From Procambarus clarkii (lineage: Eukaryota > Arthropoda > Malacostraca > Decapoda > Cambaridae), in contig NC_091172.1 in assembly GCF_040958095.1 (NCBI RefSeq), forward strand, positions 29,271,654 through 29,335,653: 64,000 bases of DNA, written 5' to 3'. Below the pieces are notes generated by a model, which was given only the letters and a program-made list of their open reading frames with translations, had not been told where the DNA came from and did not search any database. A program made the translations under genes and the position numbers. Positions 43,558 to 54,462 of the stretch are shown here, piece by piece; within the stretch, counting starts at the first letter, position 1; every line of letters begins with the position of its first letter.

Positions 43558-43814
43558 GTATGGCACAAGGGAACACAGGTGGAAACTTAGTACCCAAATG
43601 AGCCACATAGATATCAAGAAGATTTTTTTCAGTGTCAGAGTAGTTAACAAATAGAATATATTAGGCAGTGAGGTGGTGAAGGCTGACTCCATACACAGTT
43701 TGAAATGTAATTATGATAAGAGCTCAATAGGTTCAGGAACCTGTACACCAGTTGATTGACAGGACCAAAGAGCCGAAGCTCAATCCCCGCAAGTACAACT
43801 AGGTGAGCACATTG
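43558..43814 (+). mobile_element. LINE 3' end
   Basis: GGGAACACAGGTGGAAACTT, TTCAGTGTCAGAGTAGTTAA, GGCTGACTCCATACACAGTT, AGGTTCAGGAACCTGTACAC, CAGTTGATTGAC and AGCTCAATCCCCGCAAGTAC. It aligns with 53040-53312 and ends as SINE-1 tail II ends. Confidence 0.85.
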
Positions 43815-43921
43815 TGCCTAATGAATGACATGAATAATTCACCTTGTTTTGCCAAGTCATTTACCTACATCAGGAACAAAAGGGGCCTCAGAACCGAGTC
43901 CTGAGGCACCCCAATATGGAA

Positions 43922-43985
43922 CCTACCTTGAGGTGTTTTCGGAGCTTAGCGTCCCTGCGGCCCGGTCGTCGACCTGGCCTCCTAC
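43922..43985 (-). mobile_element. SINE-1 tail type I fragment
   Basis: Plus text TGAGGTGTTTTCGGAGCTTA, GCGTCCCTGCGGCCCGGTCG and TCGACCTGGCCTCC, with no core or head attached. Confidence 0.75.
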
Positions 43986-44159
43986 GCCACTGATCTCTCC
44001 TCTCACTGTCAACCTACTTCCCATCCTCACCTGTCTCACCACATTCCAGTTGAAGCAGCTATCTTAAGTCTGTGAAAATGCTTTCTGTTCGGAATCAAAA
44101 TAAGTCTTATCTACAATCGATGAATTAGTAAACAACTCGCTTTTCTCTCATCGTTGTTA

Positions 44160-44310
44160 TATGTCCAACCACTTGGGCTCGACGGTAAGAGCGACGGTCT
44201 CGCTTCATCCAGGTCAGTGTTCAATCCCCGACCGACCACGAAGTGGTTGGACACCATTCCTTCCCTCCACCCGTCCCATCCCAAATCCTTATCCTGACCC
44301 CTTCCATGTG

Positions 44311-44405
<95 letters not shown>

Positions 44406-44452
44406 TATAGTTGTAACGGCTTGGCGCTTTCTCCTGATAGTTCCCCTTCATC
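44160..44452 (+). mobile_element. SINE-2 with an internal (TA)n expansion
   Basis: Head GACGGTAAGAGCGACGGTCT, GTTCAATCCCCGACCGACCA, body AATCCTTATCCTGACCCCTT. Then CCATGTGCTATATA runs into about 100 bases of TA before AGTTGTAACGGCTTGGCGCT and CCTGATAGTTCCCC close the element. In other copies the same site holds only CTATATAG. Confidence 0.9.
44310..44410. repeat. (TA)n microsatellite inside SINE-2
   Basis: About 50 TA units with two AATA phase breaks. It occupies the TATATA site of SINE-2. Confidence 0.97.
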
Positions 44453-44640
44453 GTTGACATGATCATAGGACTTTCATAGCTTTGTTAGACATGATGTTTG
44501 TGGCTGATTTTATGTTTTAATGTCTGCCGTTAAACGTCTCTCGACTACGTGCGAGATATAAACAAATTTTTACGACTGTACACCTTTTCATTCCAGCCAC
44601 AACTGTATGAAGTAATATAAATCAGTAACGACTGTCACCA
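44453..44640. other. Unassigned spacer
   Basis: Nothing recognised. Confidence 0.35.
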
Positions 44641-44659
44641 GTCGACAGTGTGGCGAAAC

Positions 44660-44830
44660 ACCACGCCCGGACCAATCAGCTGGGTGTGGCAGCCAATCAC
44701 TGAGGGCAAAAAGCAGCAATTGGTCGGTGTAAGGAGGCCTCAGCAGGAGGTAGCAGCGTCGGCGATTCTTCTCAGTTAAGACGGAAAACTTGTGCCGAGT
44801 GGCGGACACTACAGTTTGGTCTGCCACTTA
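44660..44830 (+). promoter_or_regulatory. Possible promoter: KLF/Sp-like box, three CCAAT boxes, Inr-like TCAGTT
   Basis: CCACGCCCGG lies just before CCAAT at 44672. A second CCAAT is at 44693 and an inverted one (ATTGG) at 44719-44723. TCAGTT, the arthropod initiator consensus, follows at 44772-44777. I see no TATA box, no clear DPE and no recognised downstream ORF, so this is only a candidate. Confidence 0.25.
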
Positions 44831-44995
44831 GTGCCTTCCCCTGACTCCCAATAGGTGAACATAACCACCTGACAGCCATACCGAATAGGAACATAAAAAA
44901 CGCCGGGGCAGTATTTACATTTAGAAAAGATACGACTGAACGAGTTTACGAAAGACGTTCAAAAGGTTTACAGAGCGTAAGAGGTGGAAGATACG

Positions 44996-45346
<351 letters not shown>

Positions 45347-45479
45347 GAAAGAGAGAAATAGAGAGATAGAGAGAGAGAGTGCGAGCGCGAGAAACAGAGA
45401 AACAGAAACAGATAGACACAGACAGAAAAAGACAGACACAGGCAGACAGAAAAAGACAGACACACAGACATAGACCAAC

Positions 45480-45955
45480 AGAAGTCTGCTGGTGCAGACA
45501 CTTCATGATGATCCCTCCATTAGTTACCGGAGTCGTCTGGCCTGCCAGAGGCTCACCGGGGCTCCGCTGGGATAGTCTCTATTATCCTCACCAGGGATCC
45601 CACTGGGATAGCCCCCGACTCCTGTTATCCTAACCTCAGTACGAGCCAACTAGGATAGTCCACAATTCCTATTATTCTTCTAATGATGGAAAAAAATTAC
45701 CATTTACCAGATGTCGTCAATATCCCAGAAAGTAGAAATCATCCATTTCAATTACTGAAAACTTTCCGAAAGATGAAACTGACAAAACCATAGTTTTTTT
45801 TTCTACAATTATATTTTCGTCTCCGAACAACCACCATTTAGATAACTTTGGTGAGTAAATATTTTAGCAGATGACAAAGCAAAGCGATTTTCAAAGTTTT
45901 TAAAGAGAGTTTTCGAGGTTTTCAATAACAGTCATTATAGAATTTGGGGTATACT
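45480..45955. other. Unassigned sequence
   Basis: No gene recognised. CACTGGGATAG and GCTGGGATAG-like phrases recur at 45565-45660, possibly a decayed tandem repeat. Confidence 0.4.
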
Positions 45956-45956
45956 C

Positions 45957-45957
45957 A

Positions 45958-46017
<60 letters not shown>
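45957..46017. repeat. (AC)n microsatellite
   Basis: About 29 AC units. Confidence 0.98.
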
Positions 46018-46021
<4 letters not shown>

Positions 46022-46811
46022 TTTGTTGAAAGCCAATGTAACATGAACCGATATCTTGGTAGGATATACATACGAAGCCTAGTAACCCCCCGGCGTTCAT
46101 TTCCACATTTTCCACATATTTATCCCCTCCTCCATCTTGTCCCACTGTCCGCTTCCTGGAACTCGGCCGTGGCTGTCGCCCGTGACATCTTCGTCCCGGG
46201 GAAACTAGTAAAGTTGCGTCAGCGTCCAGAAGGGAGGAAGCTCCCGGAACCGCTGTGACCTGTGGCGCCAGACCAGACGACCGACAGCCTAACATTTCTG
46301 ACACCAGAGACGCGAGACTTTACGGTACGAAATACACGTTCGAGGCCTCGAGGACTCGGGTCATCGTGTCCTGAAGGTCCTAGAGGCTTTCTTTGACTGA
46401 TCCTTGGCACTCTGGGCCGCCTCCAAGACACGTCCAAATCCTTGACAGTAACTTGACTGCTCTATAAAGAACGGCAGCGTCATAAAGTGAAGGTGGGATG
46501 ACTAGAGATCGTCCCAAGCACCGTTCCCAGCCTCCTCCTCCTTCCTAGGCTCCGAAGCCTCACTCCACCTCCTGGAGACGCCCGTATAACCCAGCATCTT
46601 GGCGCTCCGCCAAGCAGCTATCTTACTGATGGATACGACATTTCTCCACCGAAGTTTTACAGCACGTTCCTAATGCAACAGTTTAGCTTGAATGCCTTGT
46701 TCAAGAATAGTATTTCATTACAGGCTGACGTGGCTAACAAATTGGTAATGTGTTATAACCCAGAACACATTCTTGAAGAACAGCAGCATGCTAGAACGGA
46801 ACATTGTCAAA
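46018..46811. other. Unassigned sequence, GC-richer
   Basis: About 800 bases. TCTATAAAGAACGGCAGCG at 46461-46479 contains a TATA-like string, and CTTGGCGCTCCGCCAAG near 46600 is an inverted repeat. No supporting ORF. Confidence 0.35.
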
Positions 46812-46885
46812 TCATGAACAAATCCGCAAGGGCCGTGACGCAGGTTCGAATTCTCGTCACGGCCCTTGTGGATTTGTTCATTTGA
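46812..46885. mobile_element. SINE-3 fragment folded into an inverted repeat
   Basis: Left arm 46816-46839 (GAACAAATCCGCAAGGGCCG TGAC) and right arm 46856-46879 (GTCACGGCCCTTGTGGATTT GTTC) are reverse complements with one mismatch. The 16-base spacer contains the B box GGTTCGAATTC. Confidence 0.85.
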
Positions 46886-47082
46886 TGCATCACGCTATTG
46901 TGATTTCTGTGTGTAATTCTCAAGTCATATTTTCGCGTCTGATATAGCTCGTTTTTTGTATTTAAAATTATATATATCGCTATGCAAGGGAGACTGGATT
47001 AATGAGGCACAAATACAACTAAAAATACGTCGTCGAATCGTCTTATACACCGAGTGACGTCTCAGATCAACCTGACCTCAAA
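46886..47082. other. Unassigned AT-rich spacer
   Basis: Nothing recognised. Confidence 0.35.
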
Positions 47083-47240
47083 GAACGTCGCTTTTCGCTC
47101 GTATGCGTTACCTAAGGGCAAAACTGTCTTACTAGAAAATGGAAGCGGCTGGCGAAAGTGACGTTCTGTCCCGTTTTCTGTTTTGGGTCCTCTGGTAGGT
47201 TAGGAGAGGCCACTTGAAATTGACCGTTTTATTGACGGTG
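47083..47240 (+). mobile_element. Dispersed repeat P3, copy 2
   Basis: Aligns with 31968-32145 from AACGTCGCTTTTCGCTCGTA through GGTCCTCTGGTAGGTTAGGA, about 90% identical by eye. Confidence 0.8.
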
Positions 47241-47511
47241 GGAAAATATTAAAAGGACGGGGTGCTCAGATACGCTGCACTCACTTCTGTCGAGCAAGAC
47301 AGCGCTGTTTCGCGACACACCTTTGTAGTGCCTGACATGGCTGATCGGATATCTTCACGATAGCCATTTCTTTTTAAAGTGAGATAACAGGTCATACCTC
47401 CCCCATAAACACTAATCACAGGAGTGTGATGAAATAAGCAGTCTTCTTGGACGAAACACCAAGACGATATCACCACCACCATCCTCCTACCGTAAGGGGC
47501 CCCGACCACAA
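47241..47511. other. Unassigned sequence
   Basis: A 100-codon minus-strand frame (47249-47551) has no domain I recognise and runs into the array. Confidence 0.35.
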
Positions 47512-47992
47512 AGGGTGTCAGGGCCCCACAAAGTGCCTCAGGGCCCCACAAAGTGCCTCAGGGGGCCCATAAAGTGCCTCAAGGGGGCCCACAAAGTGCC
47601 TCAGGGGGGCCCACAAAGTGCCTCAGGGTAACACAAAGTGCCTCAGGGCCCCACAAAGTGCCTCAGGGTCACACAAAGTGCCTCAGGGCCCCACAAAGTG
47701 CCTCAGGGCGCCACAAAGTGCCTCAGGGCCCCACAAAGTGCCTCAGGGGCCCATAAAGTGCCACAGGGGGCCCACAAAATGCCTCAGAGCCCCACAAAGT
47801 GCCTCAGGGTCACACAAAGTGCCTCAGGGCCCCACAAAGTGCCTCAGGGCCCCACAAAGGGCCTCAGGGGGCCCATAAAGTGCCTCAGGGGGCCCACAAA
47901 ATGCCTCAGAGCCCAACAAAGTGCCTCAGGGCTCCACAAAGTGCCTCAGGGCCCCACGAAGTGCCTCAGGGGGGCCCACAAAGTGCCACAAT
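47512..47992. repeat. Minisatellite, ~20-22-bp unit, ~23 copies
   Basis: Unit CACAAAGTGCCTCAGGGCCC with GGTCA, GGGGGCCCAT and AAAATGCC variants. Length changes arise in the G and C runs. Confidence 0.95.
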
Positions 47993-48267
47993 GGCGGCCA
48001 GGAGTCACGGCTCCATCCAATCTCGTTTATCTGCCAGTTTAGAGGATCTGGAGGTCGCGAACCAGTGTAAACCCTGATTAGGACTTCAATACCATTTGTT
48101 GGTGCCCCGGGAGCTGGCACTATCTCTGGTGCCAGCCGTCTCTAGCCTGGTTCAGCGGCACCAATCACCACTGACGTTATCCAGTGCCACAGTAATATAA
48201 ACCCTAATTGACCCGTGCGATAGTTCCAGTACTAGCTGGCCTGGTTCAGTCATTCCCTCCCATGGTG
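47993..48267. other. Unassigned sequence
   Basis: CTGGTTCAG occurs at 48147 and 48239 and GCTGGCACTATCTCTGGTGC near 48112. It may be part of the repeat whose tRNA-like head follows. Confidence 0.35.
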
Positions 48268-48360
48268 ACCAGGGGTGACCTGGCGGGATGCGAACCCGTT
48301 CCTCTGGTCCAGCAACCAACCTACTGGTAGCGTGGGAGCCGTGAACCAGGCAATATTTAG
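48268..48360 (-). mobile_element. tRNA-like SINE head, separate family
   Basis: Minus strand: GGTTCACGGCTCCCACGCTA, CCAGTAGGTTGGTTGCTGGA, then B box GGGTTCGCATCCCGCC. Only one copy is present in this window. Confidence 0.5.
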
Positions 48361-48374
48361 GGGAGGGATAATTT

Positions 48375-48497
48375 TTACAAGTCACAATCGACTTGAGAAT
48401 GGTCCAGGACGGACCGAAACGTCGTCGTCGTCCCTTCACCTTCTAGTGTGTGGTCTGGTCAACATACTTTAGCCACGTTATTGTGACTCATCGCCTG
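48375..48497 (+). mobile_element. Dispersed repeat R4, full copy
   Basis: TCACAATCGACTTGAGAATG, GACGGACCGAAACGTCGTCG, TAGTGTGTGGTCTGGTCAAC, TTGTGACTCATCGCCTGC. One extra CGT relative to the other copies. Confidence 0.88.
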
Positions 48498-49977
48498 CTT
48501 ACAAGTCATTAAGAAACCCGGGTTGTTTGAGGGGGGGGGGTGATAGGCCATTACGTGATGTGTTAAGACACTCACTTAACATGATTTCATTTTCTCTAAC
48601 TAGCGAGTGAAAACAACCGACCTCTTTTACACCAACTCCTTAAGAAATCATCATTAGAGGTCAACATTGCAAGCTATTCTGGGAGGCAACACCTCTATTG
48701 CCAGGTCAAACGAGAGAGAAGAAGATAAAAATAAGATGCACAAGGGGAAATACAAGAATAAAGAACTATTCAGCTCTTCCACATCACTAGCGTCCCCGTT
48801 ATCTTGTCACTCCGCTAAAAACACGACCTCCTAACCAAACTATAAAAGTATGAACCTTAGCAACTCGATCAACATTTCGAGTCCGTGGCATAGAAAGCTA
48901 AGATATTTGTAAGATGTTATTGTTTATAGTAGGATACATTTGTTACGTAGGTTTACCGTAACGTCAGAAAGGTGACCTATTAGTTGATATGACGCGTTGA
49001 ACAAAGATGAGGCGTTACTGAGGTGAACAAGATGGTTATATGAGCTAATGTTATGAACAAGGCAGTTATGAGCTAATACAAGGCTCATGACAAGGCAAAC
49101 AGTCTATAACAACACTACAACGAAGGTCAGATGTATTCCTACACGCTTATACAGTATCATACACGCCTATATTGTATTACCTCTTCTAGTAAACTGCTCA
49201 AGATGTTGACCGCTCAACTGAAGAAAGTATTTACCTGCTTGGAGGGAATGAGATAATTAGCAAATAAGTTTGTATGTCATTATTACGTTTAAGTTCCAGT
49301 ATTTTTTTTAATCAAGATGACGATCTTGTCAAGATTGTCATCTTTATTTTCATCATTTCCTGCAGGTACATCAACTGTCACCTCACGTCACCTCAACTGT
49401 CTTAATAAATTATCAGCAACTCTGCTAATATGTTACCTTTTTGGCCCAACACCTTCTCGTGATTAGCGTCGATCAATCTTACGATCTGTCAATCGTCCAA
49501 TTTTACGTGATTGATCGTAACACAGTGTGGGATTCAAAGTAACGTTCACCACACAATTCCCCATTCAGTTAATGGATATATTTTAAATGGCCAAGATACC
49601 AAAAAATAATGCCCTGAATTAGCTCTTTACTACACGATAATATAATGCTAGTTATTAAAGCCTTCTTGTGGTTATTCAGGTGTGGGTGGTGGTGGTGGAC
49701 TATGATATTGTCCAACTTGTGGAAGATTGATTACTAAACTCTATTTCATTGCAGGACTTTATTAGACATTTTACAGGTGTGGAGTCAATAAATCTTGACT
49801 TGCAATATTGCCATCATAACGGTTTATTCTTAAGCGCTGAGTTAATGTATGACGTCATTCGTACCAAAAACACACTGAGGCGGTGTGAAAGAATTTAAGG
49901 ATCGCGTTCAACAAAAGCAGTAATATTATTATTAATTTTTTTGCATAAAATGCGTTTGTTTTCTCCGGTACGATAAA
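48498..49977. other. Unassigned AT-rich sequence
   Basis: About 1.5 kb and one of the longest stretches without an identified repeat. No open frame worth calling. A 14-bp-stem hairpin lies at 49314-49344 (AAGATGACGATCTT / AAGATTGTCATCTT, loop GTC). Confidence 0.45.
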
Positions 49978-50320
49978 TCGAGTGGCGTGAGTGAGGATGG
50001 GTTAGTGTGGCATGAGTGAGGATGGGTTAGTGTGGCGTGAGTGAGGATGGGTTAGTGTGGGATGAGTGAGGATGGGTTAGTGTGGCGTGAGTGAGGATGG
50101 GTTAGTGTGGCGTGAGTGAGGATGGGTTAGTGTGGCGTGAGTGAGGATGGGTTAGTGTGGCATGAGTGAGGATGGGTTAGTGTGGCGTGAGTGAGGATGG
50201 GTTAGTGTGGCGTGAGTGAGGATGGGTTAGTGTGGCGTGAGTGAGGATGGGTTAGTGTGGCGTGAGTGAGGATGAGTTAGTGTGGTATGAGTGAGGATGG
50301 GTTAGTGTGGCGTGAGTGAG
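49978..50320. repeat. Minisatellite, 25-bp unit, ~13.5 copies
   Basis: Unit GTGTGGCGTGAGTGAGGATG plus GGTTA, with GCATGAG/GGATGAG variants. Confidence 0.96.
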
Positions 50321-50335
50321 CTCGACCAGTCTTCT

Positions 50336-50416
50336 AAAAATCTTGGTCAACAGAGCTCACATACCTAGGGTCCCTGGTTCGAATCTCCCAGAGCCCAGAT
50401 GAATACAACTTTTGTA
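50336..50416 (+). mobile_element. SINE-4 fragment with B box
   Basis: GAGCTCACATACCTAGGGTC, CCTGGTTCGAATCTCCCAGA and GCCCAGATGAATACAACTTT. It shares order with 19962-20047. Confidence 0.55.
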
Positions 50417-50866
50417 TCCTCCATTTTTATATCCACATTCTTACTTTCTCTATTTTCGTAACCTTGCTTCCTGTACCCCCCTCTGTATTAATATAATGGC
50501 CGCCATCACTCTACCCATTTCTACACACTTCAAATTCTGTATTCCGCGGATTTTGCACTCTCTGTACTCCAGGACAGCAAAGTCACGCGGTGAACGACCC
50601 AACAAGAGAGCTCTTTTTCTCTTTGTCCACAACATTAAAACGAACAATGTAAAAGTTGTAATCATCTCTGCTTTAATTGGTTCCCAGTTTCTAGATCTCT
50701 TGTAATTAGGAGCCATAAAGAAAAGGTTAGAGGGAGGTGTCTCGCGGGGTCCCAACACGTCAAGATGTTGGCTGAAAGGAGAGAGAGAGAGAGAGACAGA
50801 TAGACCAACAGACAGGCAGACAGACAGGAGTGCAGAGAGGCGGAGTATAACACTGTGTCTCCAGTG
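50417..50866. other. Unassigned sequence
   Basis: Overlapping frames of about 97 and 146 codons show no domain. A short AGAC/GACAG repeat lies at 50783-50826. Confidence 0.4.
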
Positions 50867-51246
50867 CCTGAACACAAGCCTGAGCACCACAGCTCAGGAA
50901 CCTGTACACCTGTTGATTGACGGTTGAGAGGCGGGACTAAAGAGCCAAATCTCAACCTCCCGCAAGCACAATTAGGTGATTAGGTGAGTACATCCTGATC
51001 ATCACAGCCTGAGCACCACAGCCCGAACACCACAGCCTGAGCACCACAGCCTGAGCATCACAGCCTGAACACCACAGCCTGATCACCACAGCCTGAGCAC
51101 CACAGCCTGAGCACCACAGCCTGAGCACCACAGCCTGAGCACCACAGCCTGATCACCACAGCCTGAGCACCACAGCCTGAGCATCACAGCCTGAACACCA
51201 CAGCCTGAGCACCACAGCCTGAGCACGACAGCCTGAGCACCACAAC
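50867..51246. repeat. Minisatellite, 14-bp unit, interrupted by a LINE tail
   Basis: Unit CACAGCCTGAGCAC. Two degenerate copies stand before the LINE tail (50867-50893) and about 18 after it (50991-51246). Confidence 0.93.
50894..50995 (+). mobile_element. LINE 3' tail inserted in the 14-bp array
   Basis: CAGGAACCTGTACACCTGTT, GATTGACGGTTGAGAGGCGG, GACTAAAGAGCCAAATCTCA and GCAAGCACAATTAGGTGATT AGGTGAGTAC. This is the 3' end shared with 43814 and 53312. Confidence 0.85.
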
Positions 51247-51731
51247 ATATCAGGAAACACACCATAAACTTATCTAATTATAACAGCCCCATTCTCCTGT
51301 TTAAGTAACACTTACAGTAACGATGCGAACCAACGTACATATATCGACGTAATAAACACTTAGTAAACTCTGGTACTATTGAATTGGGACCGGAAGAGGT
51401 TTTGTATCTTGCTAATAAAACCTAAACTATCCTAGACCTAATACCCGCAATCTGAGGCCTAATATAGTACATATAATGTGCTATACTAGGCCTAAGAATA
51501 TTTAAATTAGGGTTATAACTCTATTGTACCCGGATTCCGTAAAGTAAATAGTACCAAATTCTACTATGTAATTGTCCAATTACGTCGATATGTGTACGAT
51601 GGTTCACACAGTAAAGCGCTATGTAAACTGGAGGACGGGTTGAAATATTGACCCTTGTAGACGGGAGGACCGAGACGGCAGACAGGGAGACCGAAAGGTC
51701 TTTATCAGTTATCATGGGGGCTTCAAGACGG
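51247..51731. other. Unassigned AT-rich sequence
   Basis: No gene or family recognised. Confidence 0.4.
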
Positions 51732-51786
51732 TAGTTATCTTAAGATGATTTCGGGGCTTTAGTGTCCCCGCAGCCCGGTCCTTGGT
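51732..51786 (-). mobile_element. SINE-1 tail type I fragment
   Basis: Plus text GTTATCTTAAGATGATTTCG and GTGTCCCCGCAGCCCGGTCC. Confidence 0.8.
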
Positions 51787-52117
51787 AATATTATTACGGT
51801 AATATTAAAAGAAAACGGGAAGACGTGGCAAGAACTCCGTGGAATCCAATACCTGGATAAATTAATTTTGGGATGTGGAGATAGAAAGTTGGTGTCTGAG
51901 GAAGCCTGGAATACAAGAAGCAATTGTTAAGACATGAATCCTGGAACATGGATTCGGTGCTTACAACATTTTAATAAGGAACATTTAAGTAACATTTTCA
52001 GGAGCGGTCAATGAGATTCGCATCTCGAGAACTGGTGATAGTGAGACAGTGACTGGTAGTGAAGGATTGTGAGCACAGAGGCTGTGGATAATGAAGGAGG
52101 AATATCACTCTAACTGA

Positions 52118-52120
<3 letters not shown>
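51787..52120. other. Unassigned sequence
   Basis: Nothing recognised. Confidence 0.35.

Positions 52121-52180
<60 letters not shown>
52121..52180. repeat. (GA)n microsatellite
   Basis: About 30 GA units. Confidence 0.98.
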
Positions 52181-52183
<3 letters not shown>

Positions 52184-52315
52184 TGAGCCTCATAATTGTG
52201 TGAGGTATGGTGATTAAGGAGCACCGCCTGATTGGCACGTGCGTTTGTAATTCTAATCTGCTTAGCCAATCACGCTAAGCCTCTGACCAGGAAATTCTTG
52301 GGAGAAGGAGACTTG

Positions 52316-52505
52316 AACTATTGGGAGAAAGCGCCGAGCCATTACGACTATACAACACTTGGAAGGGGTCAGGATTAGGATTTACGATGGAAGGAAGGGA
52401 AGGAATGGTGCTCAACTACTTTTGTAGACGGTCGGGGGATTGAACGCCGACTTGCATGAAGCGAGACCGTCGCTCTACCGTCCGGCCCAAGTGGTTGGGC
52501 AATTG
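52316..52505 (-). mobile_element. SINE-2, full copy
   Basis: Minus strand: CCAACCACTTGGGCCGGACG, GTAGAGCGACGGTCTCGCTT, GGCGTTCAATCCCCCGACCG, then AATCCTAATCCTGACCCCTT, GTATAGTCGTAATGGCTCGG and CGCTTTCTCCCAATAG. Confidence 0.88.
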
Positions 52506-52898
52506 TTGAGACACTCCGGGAACAATTAGTGTGGTGTTGTGTGGTGGAGGCGGCGGCCAGCCACGTGTAGCAAATGGGGGTTCCCAGCTGGTGCCTGGTA
52601 TACAGTCTGCTTCCACAACCATTACAACCCCAGGAACGGTTGTTACTGACCCGAAGGTTTACGCTCCTCATGGTTAGGTTTACACAACCCCCAGGCTGGA
52701 TGGGGGGGGAGGGGTTTAGGTTTACACACGTTTATGCTATCGAGTTCAAACGTTGTGTTCGGAACGTGGTGTTCGAAACGTGGTGTTCGAAACGTGGCGT
52801 TACAAGCCCTCGTTGCTCGTGCGTCTGGATTGCAAAGTTGCTTTAGTGACTAAAGCAACCATGCAACATACAATAGAGCCCCTTCGCCTCCCCCCTCC
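52506..52898. other. Unassigned sequence
   Basis: AACGTGGTGTTCG(G/A) repeats three times near 52760-52800. No gene recognised. Confidence 0.4.
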
Positions 52899-53312
52899 CC
52901 GCCGTCTCTATCACCACATAGAGCTGAACCTCACATCCCTGGAAAACAGAAGAGTAAGGGGAGACATGATAGCCACCTACAAAATTCTCAGGGGAATTGA
53001 CAGGGTGGACAAAGACAAACTCTTTAGCACGGGGTGGAACACGAACAAGGGGACACAGGTGGAAACTTAGTACCCAGATGAGCCACAGAGACCTTAGAAA
53101 GAATTTGTTCAGTGTCAGAGTAGTTAGTAAATGAAATGCATTAGTGTTGTGGTGGAGGCTGACTCCATACACAGTTTCAAATGTAGATATGATAGAGCCC
53201 AATAGGCTCAGGAATCTGTACACCAGTTGATTGACAGTTGAGAGGCGGGACCAAAGAGCCAGAGCTCAACCCCCGCAAACACAACTAGGTAAGTACAACT
53301 AGATGAGTACAA
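52899..53312 (+). mobile_element. CR1/jockey-type LINE, C-terminus and 3' end
   Basis: The frame to the stop at 53070 reads LNLTSLENRRVRGDMIATYK, then ILRGIDRVDKDKLFS. This is the conserved C-terminal block of this RT group. The rest is out of frame, followed by GTCAGAGTAGTTAGTAAATG, GGTGGAGGCTGACTCCATAC and the terminal CAGTTGATTGACAGTTGAGA ... AGCTCAACCCCCGCAAACAC AACTAGG. It is 5'-truncated and the coding part has frameshifts. This is the best LINE 3' end in the window. Confidence 0.88.
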
Positions 53313-53876
53313 TTTTTGTTCTTATGTAACTGTGATTTGTATTTTTTTCAGCACTACATAATTTCCTGTTGGGAAATGTAATATAATTTATGTCTCGGTG
53401 ACTGTAATATAATTATAGCCACCGACAATAATATAATTAAATATTATATTACAAAAATGTAATATAAATTTATGTGTCTACTCTCTTCTTAACACCCGCT
53501 TCTTAGATCATCTTAATTTTCCATCTCTGAGATGGATCGGTGGAACGGCTGGTAGATGGTATCAATCCATGGGAACTGTAATGTGTGAGGAATTGGACGT
53601 GTGGGGTTGGAGTTGTGTGTGGGTTGGACGTGTGTGTGGGTTGGACGTGTGTGTGGGTTGGACGTGTGGAGGAAGGGGGTTGACCCAACAGGAGAGAGTA
53701 GGATTACGTAACAAGAGAAATCAGGATTACCTTACAAGGAGAAAGCTTGTTCCGACTCTTCCTGGAAGTTCATCCTTTCAAAATCCAGGACGAGCAATGA
53801 TAAACTACCAAAGACAGGATGAACCAGGATTATCTACCAGAATGAGCCATGATAATCTACTGGCAGGAGCCACGAT
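53313..53876. other. Unassigned sequence with short repeats
   Basis: ATAATATAATTA palindromic AT motifs (53380-53460) and about four copies of GTGTGTGGGTTGGAC (53610-53668). No gene. Confidence 0.45.
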
Positions 53877-54462
53877 GATCTACTAAGATGAGCCAGGATA
53901 ATCTGGTTGTAGGAACCAGGATAACCTACGAGGCAGAATAATCTGCCAGTAATAGCCCGGATAATCTACCAGTAGGTGTAAGGATAATCTACCAATAGGA
54001 ACCAGGACAATCCACCAATAAGAGCCAGGATAACCCACCAATAAGAGCCAGGACAATCCACCAACAGAAGCCAAGATAATCCACCAATAAGAGCCAGGAC
54101 AATCCACCAATAGAAGCCAAGATAATCCACCAATAAGAGCCAGGATAACCCACCAATAAGAGCCAGGACAATCCACCAACAGAAGCCAAGATAACCCACC
54201 AATAGGAGCCAAGACAATCCACCAATAGGAGCCAAGATAATCCACCAATAGGAGCCAAGATAATCCACCAATACGAGCCAGGACAATCCACCAATAGGAG
54301 CCAAGATAACCCACCAATAGGAGCCAAGATAATCTACCAATAGGAGCCAAGATAATCCACCAATAGGAACCAGGACAACCCACCAATAGGAGCCAAGATA
54401 ACCTCCCAATAGGAGCCAGGACAATCCACCAATAGGAGCCAGGATAACCTCCCAGGAGTGGC
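53877..54462. repeat. Minisatellite, 23-bp unit, ~25 copies
   Basis: Unit GATAATCCACCAATAGGAGC CAA. GACAATCC, AAGAGCC and CAACAGAAGCC variants occur in blocks, and the left end is more decayed. Minus-strand Trp/Leu-rich frames up to 167 codons are artefacts. Confidence 0.95.
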
